Shown here piece after piece: positions 55,036 to 64,000 of a stretch of 64,000 nucleotides of DNA. The notes below the pieces were generated by a model. The model had not been told where the DNA came from and did no database searches. It saw only the letters and a program-made list of their open reading frames with translations. The position numbers were made by a program, and so were the translations under genes. Source of the DNA: Ipomoea triloba (Eukaryota > Streptophyta > Magnoliopsida > Solanales > Convolvulaceae). Positions within the stretch are counted from its first letter, which is position 1, and the number at the start of each line of letters is the position of its first letter. The stretch spans positions 14,369,405-14,433,404 of the forward strand of contig NC_044925.1 in assembly GCF_003576645.1 (NCBI RefSeq), given 5' to 3'.

Positions 55036-57903
55036 AAGAACAAGGGCAAACAAATTGATGATTCGGTGATTCCTTGCAATTTATTGCCATTTCCACAAAG
55101 GTTGTGGAAATCCAAAGAAACCGAGAGGGAGAACAAATTCAAAATGATGATTGACAAGTTGGAGATATCCATGCCTTTTGTGGATGCTGTTACTCAAATA
55201 CCATCATACAAGAAATTCTTGAAGGATATTTTGAGTAATAAAAAGAAGCTGGAGAAGAGTGCAGTGATAGATCTTAGTGAGGGAGCATTGGCATGCGCTG
55301 CAATACAAAAGAATCTACCACCGAAGTTGAAGGATCCTGGAAGTTTTGCTATTCCATGTATCGTTGGAGGATTTGTTGTGGGTCGTGCTCTATGTGATCT
55401 CGGAGCTAGTGTGAGCCTCATGCCTTACTCCCTTTGCAAGAGGCTTAACATTGGAGAGCCGAAACCCACTACCATGACACTTCAAATGGCGGATCGCTCA
55501 ATAAAGCGCCCAGTGGGAGTATTAGAAGACATCCCAGTAATGATCGATCAATACTACATCCCGGGAGATTTTGTGATTCTTGACATTGAGGAAGATGCCA
55601 AGGTACCCATAATCCTTGGTAGACCATTTCTAGCCACAGCTGGGGCGATTATTGATGTAAAAAGGGGGAAGCTTGTTATGGAAGTGGCCGATCACAAGAT
55701 TGAATTTGATATATTCAAAATGGCCAAACACCAACCAACTTACATTGATGAATGCAATATGGTGGAAATTTGTGAGGTAAACCCTAGTGAAGTCTTGAAG
55801 ATTGACAAAGAGTATTCGATTGTTGAAGAACTTCTTGAGAAATTTGGAATCTGCACCCAAAAGGAGATGGACACATGCGAGCAAGGGATTTTTGATCAAG
55901 GTGAGGCAGGAGAAAGAATTTTTGCTGCTCTTGACCCGCTAGGAGAGGAACATGCACCAAAGGTAGAACTAAAACCTTTACCTCCTAGTCTAAGGTATGT
56001 TTTTCTAGGCTCTAACTCCACTTATCCTGTAATTGTTAATTCTTCTTTGCATAGTGATGAAATTGATAAGCTACTTAATGTGCTTAGAAAACATAGGAGG
56101 GTAATTGGTTATACTATTGGTGATTTAATTGGCATTGATCCTAAGTACTGCATGCATAGAATTTATTTAGAAGAGAATGCCAAACCTACTGTTGAACCCC
56201 TTAGGAGATTAAATCCCAATTTGAAGGATGTAGTTAAGAAGGAAATTTTGAAATTGCTTGAGGCCGACATTATATACCCTATTTCGGACAGCAAGTGGGT
56301 GAGTCCCATACATGTTCCGAAAAAGGGCGGTATAACGGTCATTGAAAATGACAATAATGAGTTGATTCCTACTAGACTTGTTACTGGTCATAGAATGTGC
56401 ATTGATTACAGAAAATTGAATAAGTCTACTAGGAAAGATCATTACCCCCTTCCATTTATTGATCAATTGCTTGAGAGAATGTCCAAGAATGAATACTTCT
56501 GTTTTCTAGATGGTTTTTCAGGATATTTTCAGATTTCTATTCACCCAGATGATCAAGAAATGACAACATTCACATGTCAATATGGCACCTTTGCTTTCAA
56601 AAAGATGTCATTTGGTTTGTGTAATGCACCAGCTACTTTTCAAAGGTGCATGATGGCAATCTTTTCTGAAATGGTGGAAGAAATCATGGAAGTATTCATG
56701 GACGATTTCTCAGTTTATGGTAAGTCGTTTGATGATTGTTTGATAAATCTTGATAAAGTTCTGTGCAGGTGCCAAGAAGTCAATTTAGTTCTGAATTGGG
56801 AGAAATGTCATTTTATGGCAACTGAAGGCATAGTTCTTGGCCACAAAATTTCAGCAAGGGGAATTGAAGTAGACCCGGCAAAGATTGAAGTCATTTCAAA
56901 ATTGCCACCCCCAAGCTCGGTAAAAGGAGTAAGGAGTTTTCTTGGTCACGCTGGGTTTTACAGAAGATTCATCAAAGATTTCTCTAAAATTGCAAAACCC
57001 CTCACGCACTTGCTTGCGAAAGAGGTGGCGTTTAATTTTGATGAATCTTGTCTTATTGCTTTTAACAGATTGAAGGAAGCTCTGTGTCATGCTCCAATCA
57101 TTCAACCTCCTGATTGGAATCTACCGTTCGAATTGATGTGTGATGCGAGTGACTATGCAGTTGGGGCGGTGCTATGCCAAAAGAAGGACAGGTGCTACTA
57201 TGTGATCCATTACGCAAGCCACACACTTGATGATGCTCAAGTCAACTATGCAACAACTGAGAAGGAGCTTCTTGCGGTGGTGTTTGCTATGGAGAAATTT
57301 CGGTCCTATTTGCTTGGGAGCAAGGTGATAGTTCACACCGACCATGCTGCTTTGAAGTATTTATTCCAAAAGAAAGATGCAAAGCCGAGGCTGATCCGAT
57401 GGGTGCTCCTACTTCAAGAATTTGATCTGGAGATTAGAGACAAGAAGGGATCCGAGAATGTTGTGGCCGATCACCTGTCCAGACTTGAAGGTCAAAAGGA
57501 TGATGAATTGCCCATAGATGATTCCTTCAAGGGAGAAACATTGTACATCTTGACTGGATTAGGAAAACGGTATGTGCCATGGTTCGCAGACATTGTGAAT
57601 TACCTGGTAAGTGGCTACATCCCTAAGGATTTTAATTTCAACAAAAGGAAAAGGTTTTTGCATGACGTGAAAGATTACTTTTGGGATGAGCCACTGTTGT
57701 TCAAAAGATGTGCAGATGGGATTATAAGAAGATGCATACCAGAAGAGGAATTCATAAGTGTCTTGAGCCATTGCCATTCCTCTCCTTATGGTGGACACAT
57801 GAGTGCCGATCGCACAGCTCTAAAAGTCCTACAATCTGGACTATTTTGGCCTACTTTGTTTGCTACTGCAAGGGAATTTGTGAGCAAGTGCAACAATTGT
57901 TAA
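55036..57903 (+). pseudogene. Element C pol: protease, RT, RNase H and integrase zinc finger
   Basis: The frame is open from the gag stop to a TAA at 57901-57903. Counted from 55066: protease active site CDLGASVSLMP at D111, flap ILGRPFLATAGAIIDV; RT with [29 protein letters not shown] and catalytic VFMDDF (D546, D547); RNase H with MCDASDYAVGAVL (D693), TEKELLAVVFAMEKF and HTDHAAL; integrase zinc finger H-H-C-C ending CNNC. The terminal TAA stands where related integrases have a Gln codon after the zinc finger. There is no ATG start of its own, so expression needed readthrough of the gag stop. Confidence 0.93.
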
Positions 57904-58012
57904 AGGACTGGCACTATCAATAGGAAACATGAAATGCCTCAGAAAGGTATACTCGAAGTTGAACTCTTTTATGTATGGGGAATGGACTTCATGGGTCCAT
58001 TTCCAAGGTCAT

Positions 58013-58334
58013 NATAACGGTCATTGAAAATGACAATAATGAGTTGATTCCTACTAGACTTGTTACTGGTCATAGAATGTGCATTGATTACAGAAAATTG
58101 AATAAGTCTACCAGGAAAGATCATTACCCCCTTCCATTTATTGATCAATTGCTTGAGAGAATGTCCAAGAATGAATACTTCTGTTTTCTAGATGGTTTTT
58201 CAGGATATTTTCAGATTTCTATTCACCCAGATGATCAAGAAATGACAACATTCACATGTCAATATGGCACCTTTGCTTTCAAAAAGATGTCATTTGGTTT
58301 GTGTAATGCACCAGCTACTTTTCAAAGGTGCATN
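58013..58334. other. Spurious 320-bp RT fragment between two single Ns
   Basis: 58014-58333 copies RT sequence 56332-56651 (one t/c difference at the agtctac(t/c)agg site) and is bounded by Ns at 58013 and 58334. The 42 bp before the first N (57971-58012) recur after the second N (58335-58376). Removing the insert restores a continuous integrase frame. Confidence 0.85.
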
Positions 58335-59251
58335 ATGTATGGGGAATGGACTTCATGGGTCCATTTCCAAGGTCATTTGGGAATGAGTATATCCTTGTAG
58401 CTGTGGATTATGTGTCTAAATGGGTGGAAGCTATTGCAACCCCAAGGAATGATTCAAAGACAGTGTTGAAATTTGTTAAGAAGAGCATTTTTTCCAGGTT
58501 TGGAATGCCAAGAGCCTTCATCACTGACAATGGCAAGCATTTTTGTAACAAACTCTTGGAAAGGATTCTTCTCAAGTATGGCATTCATCACCGACTTTCT
58601 ACGCCATACCATTCTCAAACTTGCGGACAAGTCGAGTTGGCAAATAGGGAGATCAAGTCAATCCTTGAAAAGGTAGTGAGTCCAACAAGAAAAGATTGGT
58701 CTTTAAAGCTAGATGATGCACTATGGGCTCTGAGAACTGCCTACAAGACCCCTATTGGTGTCTCACCGTTCAAACTCGTCTTTGGAAAATCATGTCATTT
58801 GCCGGTTGAGTATGAACACAAGGCATATTGGGCAGTGGCAAGATTGAATCTGAATGAGGATTTGGCAAGAGAAAAGAGGTTGATGTGTTTGAATGAGCTT
58901 GAAGAATTCCGGATGGATGCCTATGAGAATGCTAGGATCTACAAAGAGAGGACCAAGTATTTTCATGATAAAAGGATTTTGAGGAGATACTTTGAACCTG
59001 GAGACCAAGTTCTACTCTACAACTCAAGACTCAAGTTGTTCCCAGGTAAATTAAAATCAAGGTGGTCAGGACCATTTCAAGTGGAAGAACATTTTCCCTC
59101 AGGAGCAGTTGCAATTTCCAACAAGGAGGGAAAAACATTTGTGGTTAATGGGCAAAGATTGAAACTGTTTAATGAGGCATTCAAGGAGCAGGAAGCAAAG
59201 AGGAACGAGGCCAAGGCAGTTTGGGACCTCTTCCAGCCCATATATGAATAA
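58335..59251 (+). pseudogene. Element C integrase core and C-terminus
   Basis: Continues the pol frame after the spurious insert: [29 protein letters not shown] and [10 protein letters not shown] supply the complete D-D-E catalytic set. [20 protein letters not shown] is the GPY-type module, and the protein ends FQPIYE. The only lesion between it and RT is the TAA at 57901. Integrase inserts the cDNA into chromosomes in the nucleus; this copy would need suppression of the stop. Confidence 0.9.
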
Positions 59252-59604
59252 AGAATCAGGGGTCGAGCTCATGACCTTAAACGAGCGCTTCTTAGGAGGC
59301 AACCCAAGATTTTATTTGATGTGATTTTTAATTTGTTGATTTAATTTTCCTAGTTTCAATAATGGCCGACATTGTACTATCGCTCTTTTTACAAAAGCCA
59401 TTCGTTAGTGCTCAGCAAGCCCCGGAAATCGAGATTGGTGTTCAGCTCTCAGGTTAGTATGTCATGTTCTTTATCCTTTAAAATTGTCTTTTCTTTCTTC
59501 TGATAAGGATTCTTGACTTAGCTTGTTGTTTTTCCCCAACCTCTGCTTACTTTCTCATTCTTCTTCATTGATGTGATTCCTTGCTATTTAATCTTTCTAA
59601 TCAA
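59252..59604 (+). other. Spacer between integrase and the RWP-RK ORF
   Basis: Has the Athila-type gagcgcttcttaggaggcaa stretch after the integrase stop. A donor-like ctctcag/gttagtatg lies near 59453 and a CT-rich run stands before the ORF, so splicing is possible. Confidence 0.5.
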
Positions 59605-60573
59605 ATGACGAATCATGCTTCATCCTCTTTCCATTCTCAATTCATTTATTGTTCTGATTTTGATGATACCTCAATTTGGGATGAGATGAATCTAACTCCT
59701 CTCTATGATTTTGAGAATGAGTTTCATAAACTCAATCAACCAACTGTTAGAGCTGAGGCTGTTGCTGAAATTGAACCTTCAAGGGAGGTAGCATTTCAGA
59801 GGAAAGAAAAAGAGGAGAAAAGGATATTTTCGAAAAAGCTTAGGTGCAGGGAGTTAGGGATTTCCGAATGGCCGCAGAAAAAATTCTTAAGGTTGGAGGA
59901 TAACCTGGAAATTTCTACTCCTCCTCCTTACCAGTATAACCATTCCATTACTGAGAACTCCCTCTGGGATTATCAGTATGAGGAATGCACTTTGGCTCCA
60001 GTAGGTGAAGCTTCAAGATCCTCGAGCGATGAACACATTCGCAGTTTTGGCCAAGAATTTGATTCTAGCTGGAATTTCAAGGATGAGGTACCAGAAGTAA
60101 AAGAAATCAATGAGGTTGCAACTGAGGAAATTATAGAAGAAGCATCCAACCCAATCATAACCATTGTGGATAAGAAGAGCACCTCTAAAAAATCTTGGAG
60201 AATTGAAATGATTTCAAAATTCTTCCACTTACCAGTTGTCCAGGCGGCAAGGGAATTACACATAGGAAAAGACAAGCTGAAGAAAATATGCACCGAGTTG
60301 GGAATCAATCAATGGCCACATAGGAAATTACAGTACATGGATCGATTGTTGAGCAAGTTTAAGAAAGATTTTGACCAAGGGGAGAAGGTGATTGAGCTAG
60401 AACACGAAAGTGAGCAGATGTTAGCAAACCCCAACAATGAGTTAGGCTTAGAAACTCAAACACTGGGGGAATCTTCTTCTAAAAAGAAAAGATATCAACA
60501 ATTGATAAATCTTGCTCACTCTACTTCCTTTGCCAATTCATCTCGTGTTCCGTGGGAAGATGAAATGTTTTAA
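59605..60573 (+). CDS. RWP-RK-domain protein encoded by retrotransposon C
   Basis: Intact 322-codon ORF; the first ATG after an in-frame TGA (59569-59571) is at 59605. Residues 198-250 read WRIEMISKFFHLPVVQAARE, then LKKICTELGINQWPHRKL. This fits the plant RWP-RK domain (amphipathic helix with FxLPxxxAAxxLG, LKKxCRxxGIxRWPxRK) over its whole length; the signature RWPxRK is QWPHRK here (236-241). Residues 73-95 (IFSKKLRCRELGISEWPQKK) look like a second, partial domain. RWP-RK proteins (NLP and RKD families) are nuclear DNA-binding regulators of nitrate response and gametophyte development. Here the gene lies in sense between integrase and the 3' LTR, the envelope position. Origin by capture of a host gene is inferred, as is DNA binding. 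Confidence 0.8.
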   Translation: MTNHASSSFHSQFIYCSDFDDTSIWDEMNLTPLYDFENEFHKLNQPTVRAEAVAEIEPSREVAFQRKEKEEKRIFSKKLRCRELGISEWPQKKFLRLEDNLEISTPPPYQYNHSITENSLWDYQYEECTLAPVGEASRSSSDEHIRSFGQEFDSSWNFKDEVPEVKEINEVATEEIIEEASNPIITIVDKKSTSKKSWRIEMISKFFHLPVVQAARELHIGKDKLKKICTELGINQWPHRKLQYMDRLLSKFKKDFDQGEKVIELEHESEQMLANPNNELGLETQTLGESSSKKKRYQQLINLAHSTSFANSSRVPWEDEMF

Positions 60574-62290
60574 ACTTCACTTAGTAATTTCTATCCTAGT
60601 TATTTATGTTTTAATTTTCCTTTGTAAAAAAAAAAAAAAATTGTTTTATGTTTGTTTGAATTTAAGTTATGATTAATTTATGACTTCTGTTTTTCCGTGA
60701 TTGTCTCTTATAGTTTTTAACAGGAAGGCTAAAAGATGTGTAGAACTAGTGGACTTCTCTACTCTTGTTGCTGCACGAGAATCATAGGGGAGTACAATCT
60801 TTCTCCATTTGCATTTCATATGTTTTATCAATTATATTTGGAGTTTTTTTTCTAGTTTTGTGTGCACTCAATCTTGTCAAATCCTATTTGCATTATACAT
60901 CGAGGGCGATGTAAATTTTTAAGTGTGGGGGAGAGGACAAAAATTGAGGTAATTTTCAAAATTTTTGCTTGAATAACTCATGTGCTTTTTGTGTGAATAA
61001 ATTGCTTTTCTTTGCTAGAAGTTGAAATCGCTTCCTTTTTGTTGGTTTGTGGTTTGTTTTGATGGTACTTGTCGCAACTCAACTTCTGATTGATGAGCCA
61101 AGGGGTACATGATTAATCTATTCTCCTGCCAATCGCCTTGTTAACCACTTAATAATTGAATAAATTCTTGATCTAGTGTGTTGTGCATTGCTAGTGAAGG
61201 CTTATGTGAGATTCCGGTAATAGTTGTTTTGCTAGAACTTGCCTCATTACTCTCCAAGTGAAATCTAAGATTTGCATGTTTTGAAATGATATAGGCCATT
61301 TTTGTTTAACCCTTAGCCTTAAAGCTTACCATGTTAATATGTGTTTATCATTAGTTGTCCCCTGTTGAGCCTTTAGTTCACTAAATAAAGTGCTCAGCAC
61401 TTGTTCCCCTTGATGTTAGTTTTTCTTTGTTTTACCCTTATTAATTTTTTTTCCCTTAACCTTTAGCCAAAAAGAAAAAAATATATATCCCTTCCACCCT
61501 TGAGAGAATGTAGCACTTGTTTAATAGTTAGAAGAGATTCATGTTGGAGCTTATCTTTGTTTACATCATTCTGGTTAGTCTTGTTTTAGAGTGGGGGTTT
61601 TTCTAAATAAATGGAGTTTGTTTGTTATTTTGAAAAAAAAAAAAAAGTGAAAGTCTTTGAAAAGTAGAAAAAAAATGAAGAAAAAGATGTTTGAAAAAGT
61701 TTGAAAAATAAGTTTGAAATGCTGAAAAAAAAAAAGTGAATAAAAGCAAAAATGTATAATCCTTTCTTGTTCTTTGTGTCAAATCCCCACTTTTTGAGAG
61801 TGTTGTCTAGTTTTCTTTGTAGAGTGCTCCTTTGCTCTTTATTGTCAAGATCTCATCTAGCTTAGTTTGTGAATAAGTGTGAAATTCTCTCATTTTGTTT
61901 ATTTTCCCTACCCTTTCTTTGTTAAAACCTTTACCCTTAGCCCCGTTATAAGCCGAATAAAGACCTATTTGATCATTTCATGCATTTCAATGATCGATCT
62001 AGTGGGAGTAAGAAGGGCAAGCCTATGGGATCTCATTAAAAGCCAAGTTTTGCATAATCTCAACTTAGCATTTGTGCACACTAGATTCTCATGCACTTTA
62101 ATGGTTTTGGTACTTGGTTATTGGCTTGGGAATGGAACTCGTGAACCAAGCTAAGGTGATTCTTGTAGTAAGTTGTTTTGTAGCAAGTTGGATATGTGGT
62201 TTGATAGGTTGTGCAATGAGGGAGTTTCGACAATTTCGATGCCATGATTTGCAATTTATTGTTTGTTTTTGTTTGAGGACAAACAAAAGT
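60574..62290 (+). other. Element C 3' untranslated region
   Basis: Non-coding. Near 60898-60935 the hairpin catcgagggcgatg is followed by the PPT-like taagtgtgggggagagg. A-rich runs occur at 61630-61740. No further ORF is seen. Confidence 0.65.
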
Positions 62291-62308
62291 TTAAGTGTGG
62301 GGGAGTTG
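62291..62308 (+). other. Polypurine tract of element C
   Basis: gtttaagtgtgggggagt lies immediately before the 3' LTR start at 62309. Confidence 0.85.
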
Positions 62309-64000
62309 ATAAGTGCATATTTGATCATATTTAATCCCCATATTTAACCTTATTTGTCCACTAGATTGTATAAATTGTGATCATTATAGCCTTGATTTTC
62401 TTTACTTTGATTAATGTTTGCAACTATCATCTTATTTGGAATAAAGTAAAGAAAATTAGGCCGTATTGCATTTAATGGGATGATTTAGAGAAATCCTAAG
62501 TTTAATTTGTAATTTTCATCTTTAATAAGCCATCCTAATGTGTTTAATTGCTAGTAGGAGATATCAGGGAAATCATGAAGACAAGGAGGATCATGAAGGG
62601 ACAAGAACAAAAATGAGAAGATGGATGATGATGAATTAAAGTGGAGGACAAAAGCAAAGAAGATTTGGTCCATTTTCATCATTAAAGATCAGGCAATAAT
62701 GGAATCAAAGAGTGATATTTTGAATGGTGATTGATCATATGGATAAACCAAAGCAAAAGTGGAACAAGTGTCTAAAATCTGAAATTTCCGCACAAGTTGT
62801 CCACTGTTCGGTATTTTTACCATATCTCAGCATAGGAATATCCAAATTGAGTGATCTTTGCACCGTTGGAAAGAAGACTTCAAGGGCTACAACTTTACCA
62901 GAAATACAAAATTCATAATTCTGAACGGAGAATGGAGAAAAACAGCCCGGAAGATGAAGCTGCGTGTAGTGATGTCATTGCTTGCGAAATTTTCCATCTT
63001 CTTTCTCATTATGATATGTGAGGTCATGGCATATGTAATTCCCCATTTCCAAATTCAGATGGAATGTGAGGTCATTGCATATGTAATTGTCCATCTTTGC
63101 TCCCTTTTGATGCCTATATAAAGCCTTGTAACTCTCAAACTTCAACACACCATTCCTCACCAATTCCTTCTATCTCCTCTCATTCTAGCTTTCATATCTT
63201 AGTTTTAGTGTTGTGTTTTTCTTCAAGCAAGAGTGTAGGAGGAAACTCCAAGAGTTTGGTCTTCAATCCATAAGTTTTCTTGTTCCCTTTATCTCTTTAC
63301 AATTTATTTACCATGCTTATGAATTTAAATATTGTTAGTTTGTTGTATTCCATTATGAATTGTGAGTAGTTGCATTAAGGACTTGAATTAGGGTAGGATT
63401 ATCTTTATTGATGCTAAGTTCATGAATATTTCATAAAGGAGAAGGCTTTAATTCAAGAGTTTATTGAAGTATGCATAGATTTAATTGAAATCTTGTTAGT
63501 AAATGGTACGTGGTACGTAACATTTGTTAACTTGCCTTTGGATGATTTCACTTTATAATGGAAGTTATATGTTGAAATCAAGCTACTCTTTGCATGCACC
63601 CAATTTAATTTACGAAAGTAAAGAACATTGTGGTTTTAAATTGCTTATGTCCTCTAAGAACTAGGAATTGATATGTCACGAAAGTGGAGCAAATCCTTGT
63701 TCTAATCTTTATCTTTAGTTCATGAAAATGAAATTTAGATTAAAGATTCTTTTGTGCAATTCATTGAACTCTTAAATTAATTGTTTTCCCCAAATCTTGT
63801 TATTGCATCTATAAGATAATTCTCCTTAATTCGAGTCCTATCTTTAATTATCAGAGTTTATACCAATTGTAATATTGCTTTTAATTCTTGATGAACCTGT
63901 TATAGCTTGTTACATATCAACTCATATATGATTGCTTGGATTCTTGTTAAATTTATTCATCTTAATGCCTAAGAATTTAATTGCTATACAAGTACATGCC
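62309..64000 (+). repeat. 3' LTR of element C (cut by the window end)
   Basis: Starts TGATAAGTGCATATTTG and matches the 5' LTR to the last base of the window. Differences seen: gatgaagctgcg for gatgaaactgcg, aaggagaagg for aaggggaagg, a 7-bp duplication tggtacg near 63507, and ttgttttcc for ttattttcc. Confidence 0.95.

Larger units (their letters stand above)
49229..64000 (+). mobile_element. Athila-lineage Ty3/gypsy element C with an RWP-RK ORF (right end beyond the window)
   Basis: 5' LTR 49229-50981, primer site 50988-51005, gag, protease, RT, RNase H, integrase, an RWP-RK ORF, purine tract, and 3' LTR from 62309. The 3' LTR runs off the window about 70 bases before its end. The LTRs differ at about three bases and one 7-bp duplication over 1.69 kb, so insertion is recent. 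Two assembly duplications are embedded: a 2.2-kb repeat of LTR-gag joined at the N at 52899, and a 320-bp RT piece between the Ns at 58013 and 58334. The left flank is acacc (49224-49228). Confidence 0.95.

Noticed and set aside
57975..58400. 141-codon RT frame fused to integrase
   Set aside because: Created by the misplaced fragment between the Ns at 58013 and 58334.

Overview
This is a repeat-dominated stretch of a flowering-plant nuclear genome. The evidence is nested Ty3/gypsy elements of the Tat and Athila type, a Ty1/copia remnant, MULE, Harbinger-type and SINE elements, TA microsatellites and a plant microRNA gene (MIR396). The sequence suggests a dicot, but I cannot name the species. 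The assembly has one 723-base gap (40167-40889). It also has four single-N joins, and each sits exactly on a duplicated block, so these look like scaffolding scars.

Layout. 1-13291: a minus-strand copia remnant whose LTR was hit by a Tat-lineage Ty3 element A (580-11660, target duplication cgcgc). A was then hit by two solo LTRs: S1 at 703-1980 and S2 at 6281-7955. A has lost gag, protease and most of RT. It keeps RNase H, a second RNase H domain, a broken integrase and a spliced antisense gene with its own TATA box. 13292-15323: AT-rich, no gene. 15324-34119: element B, a pol-less Athila-like element (target duplication acaca) carrying a 549-codon Pro/Tyr-rich ORF and an Athila ORF-1-like gene. 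B is split by element D (17840-28720, minus strand, target duplication catgg), which has gag-C, protease, RT, RNase H and integrase with nonsense and frameshift damage. 34125-49228: low-gene-density spacer with TA-flanked inverted-repeat elements, a SINE, an inverted-repeat MITE, a Harbinger-type MITE, two MULEs with 9-bp target duplications (one carries a GH17 beta-1,3-glucanase fragment), a foldback element, a LINE RNase H tail and the MIR396 hairpin on the minus strand (44440-44565). 49229-64000: element C, a very young Athila-type element with nearly identical LTRs. Its 3' ORF encodes an RWP-RK-type DNA-binding domain.

How the parts relate. The only host gene I can support is MIR396; almost everything else is retrotransposon. 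The most notable observation is the intact RWP-RK ORF of C, which sits in the envelope position of a gypsy element. The next is a G+C-rich palindromic module built on CACGCGTG. It occurs six times: upstream of TATA boxes in the B and D LTRs, upstream of an apparent internal promoter in B, and inside the gag reading frame of D.
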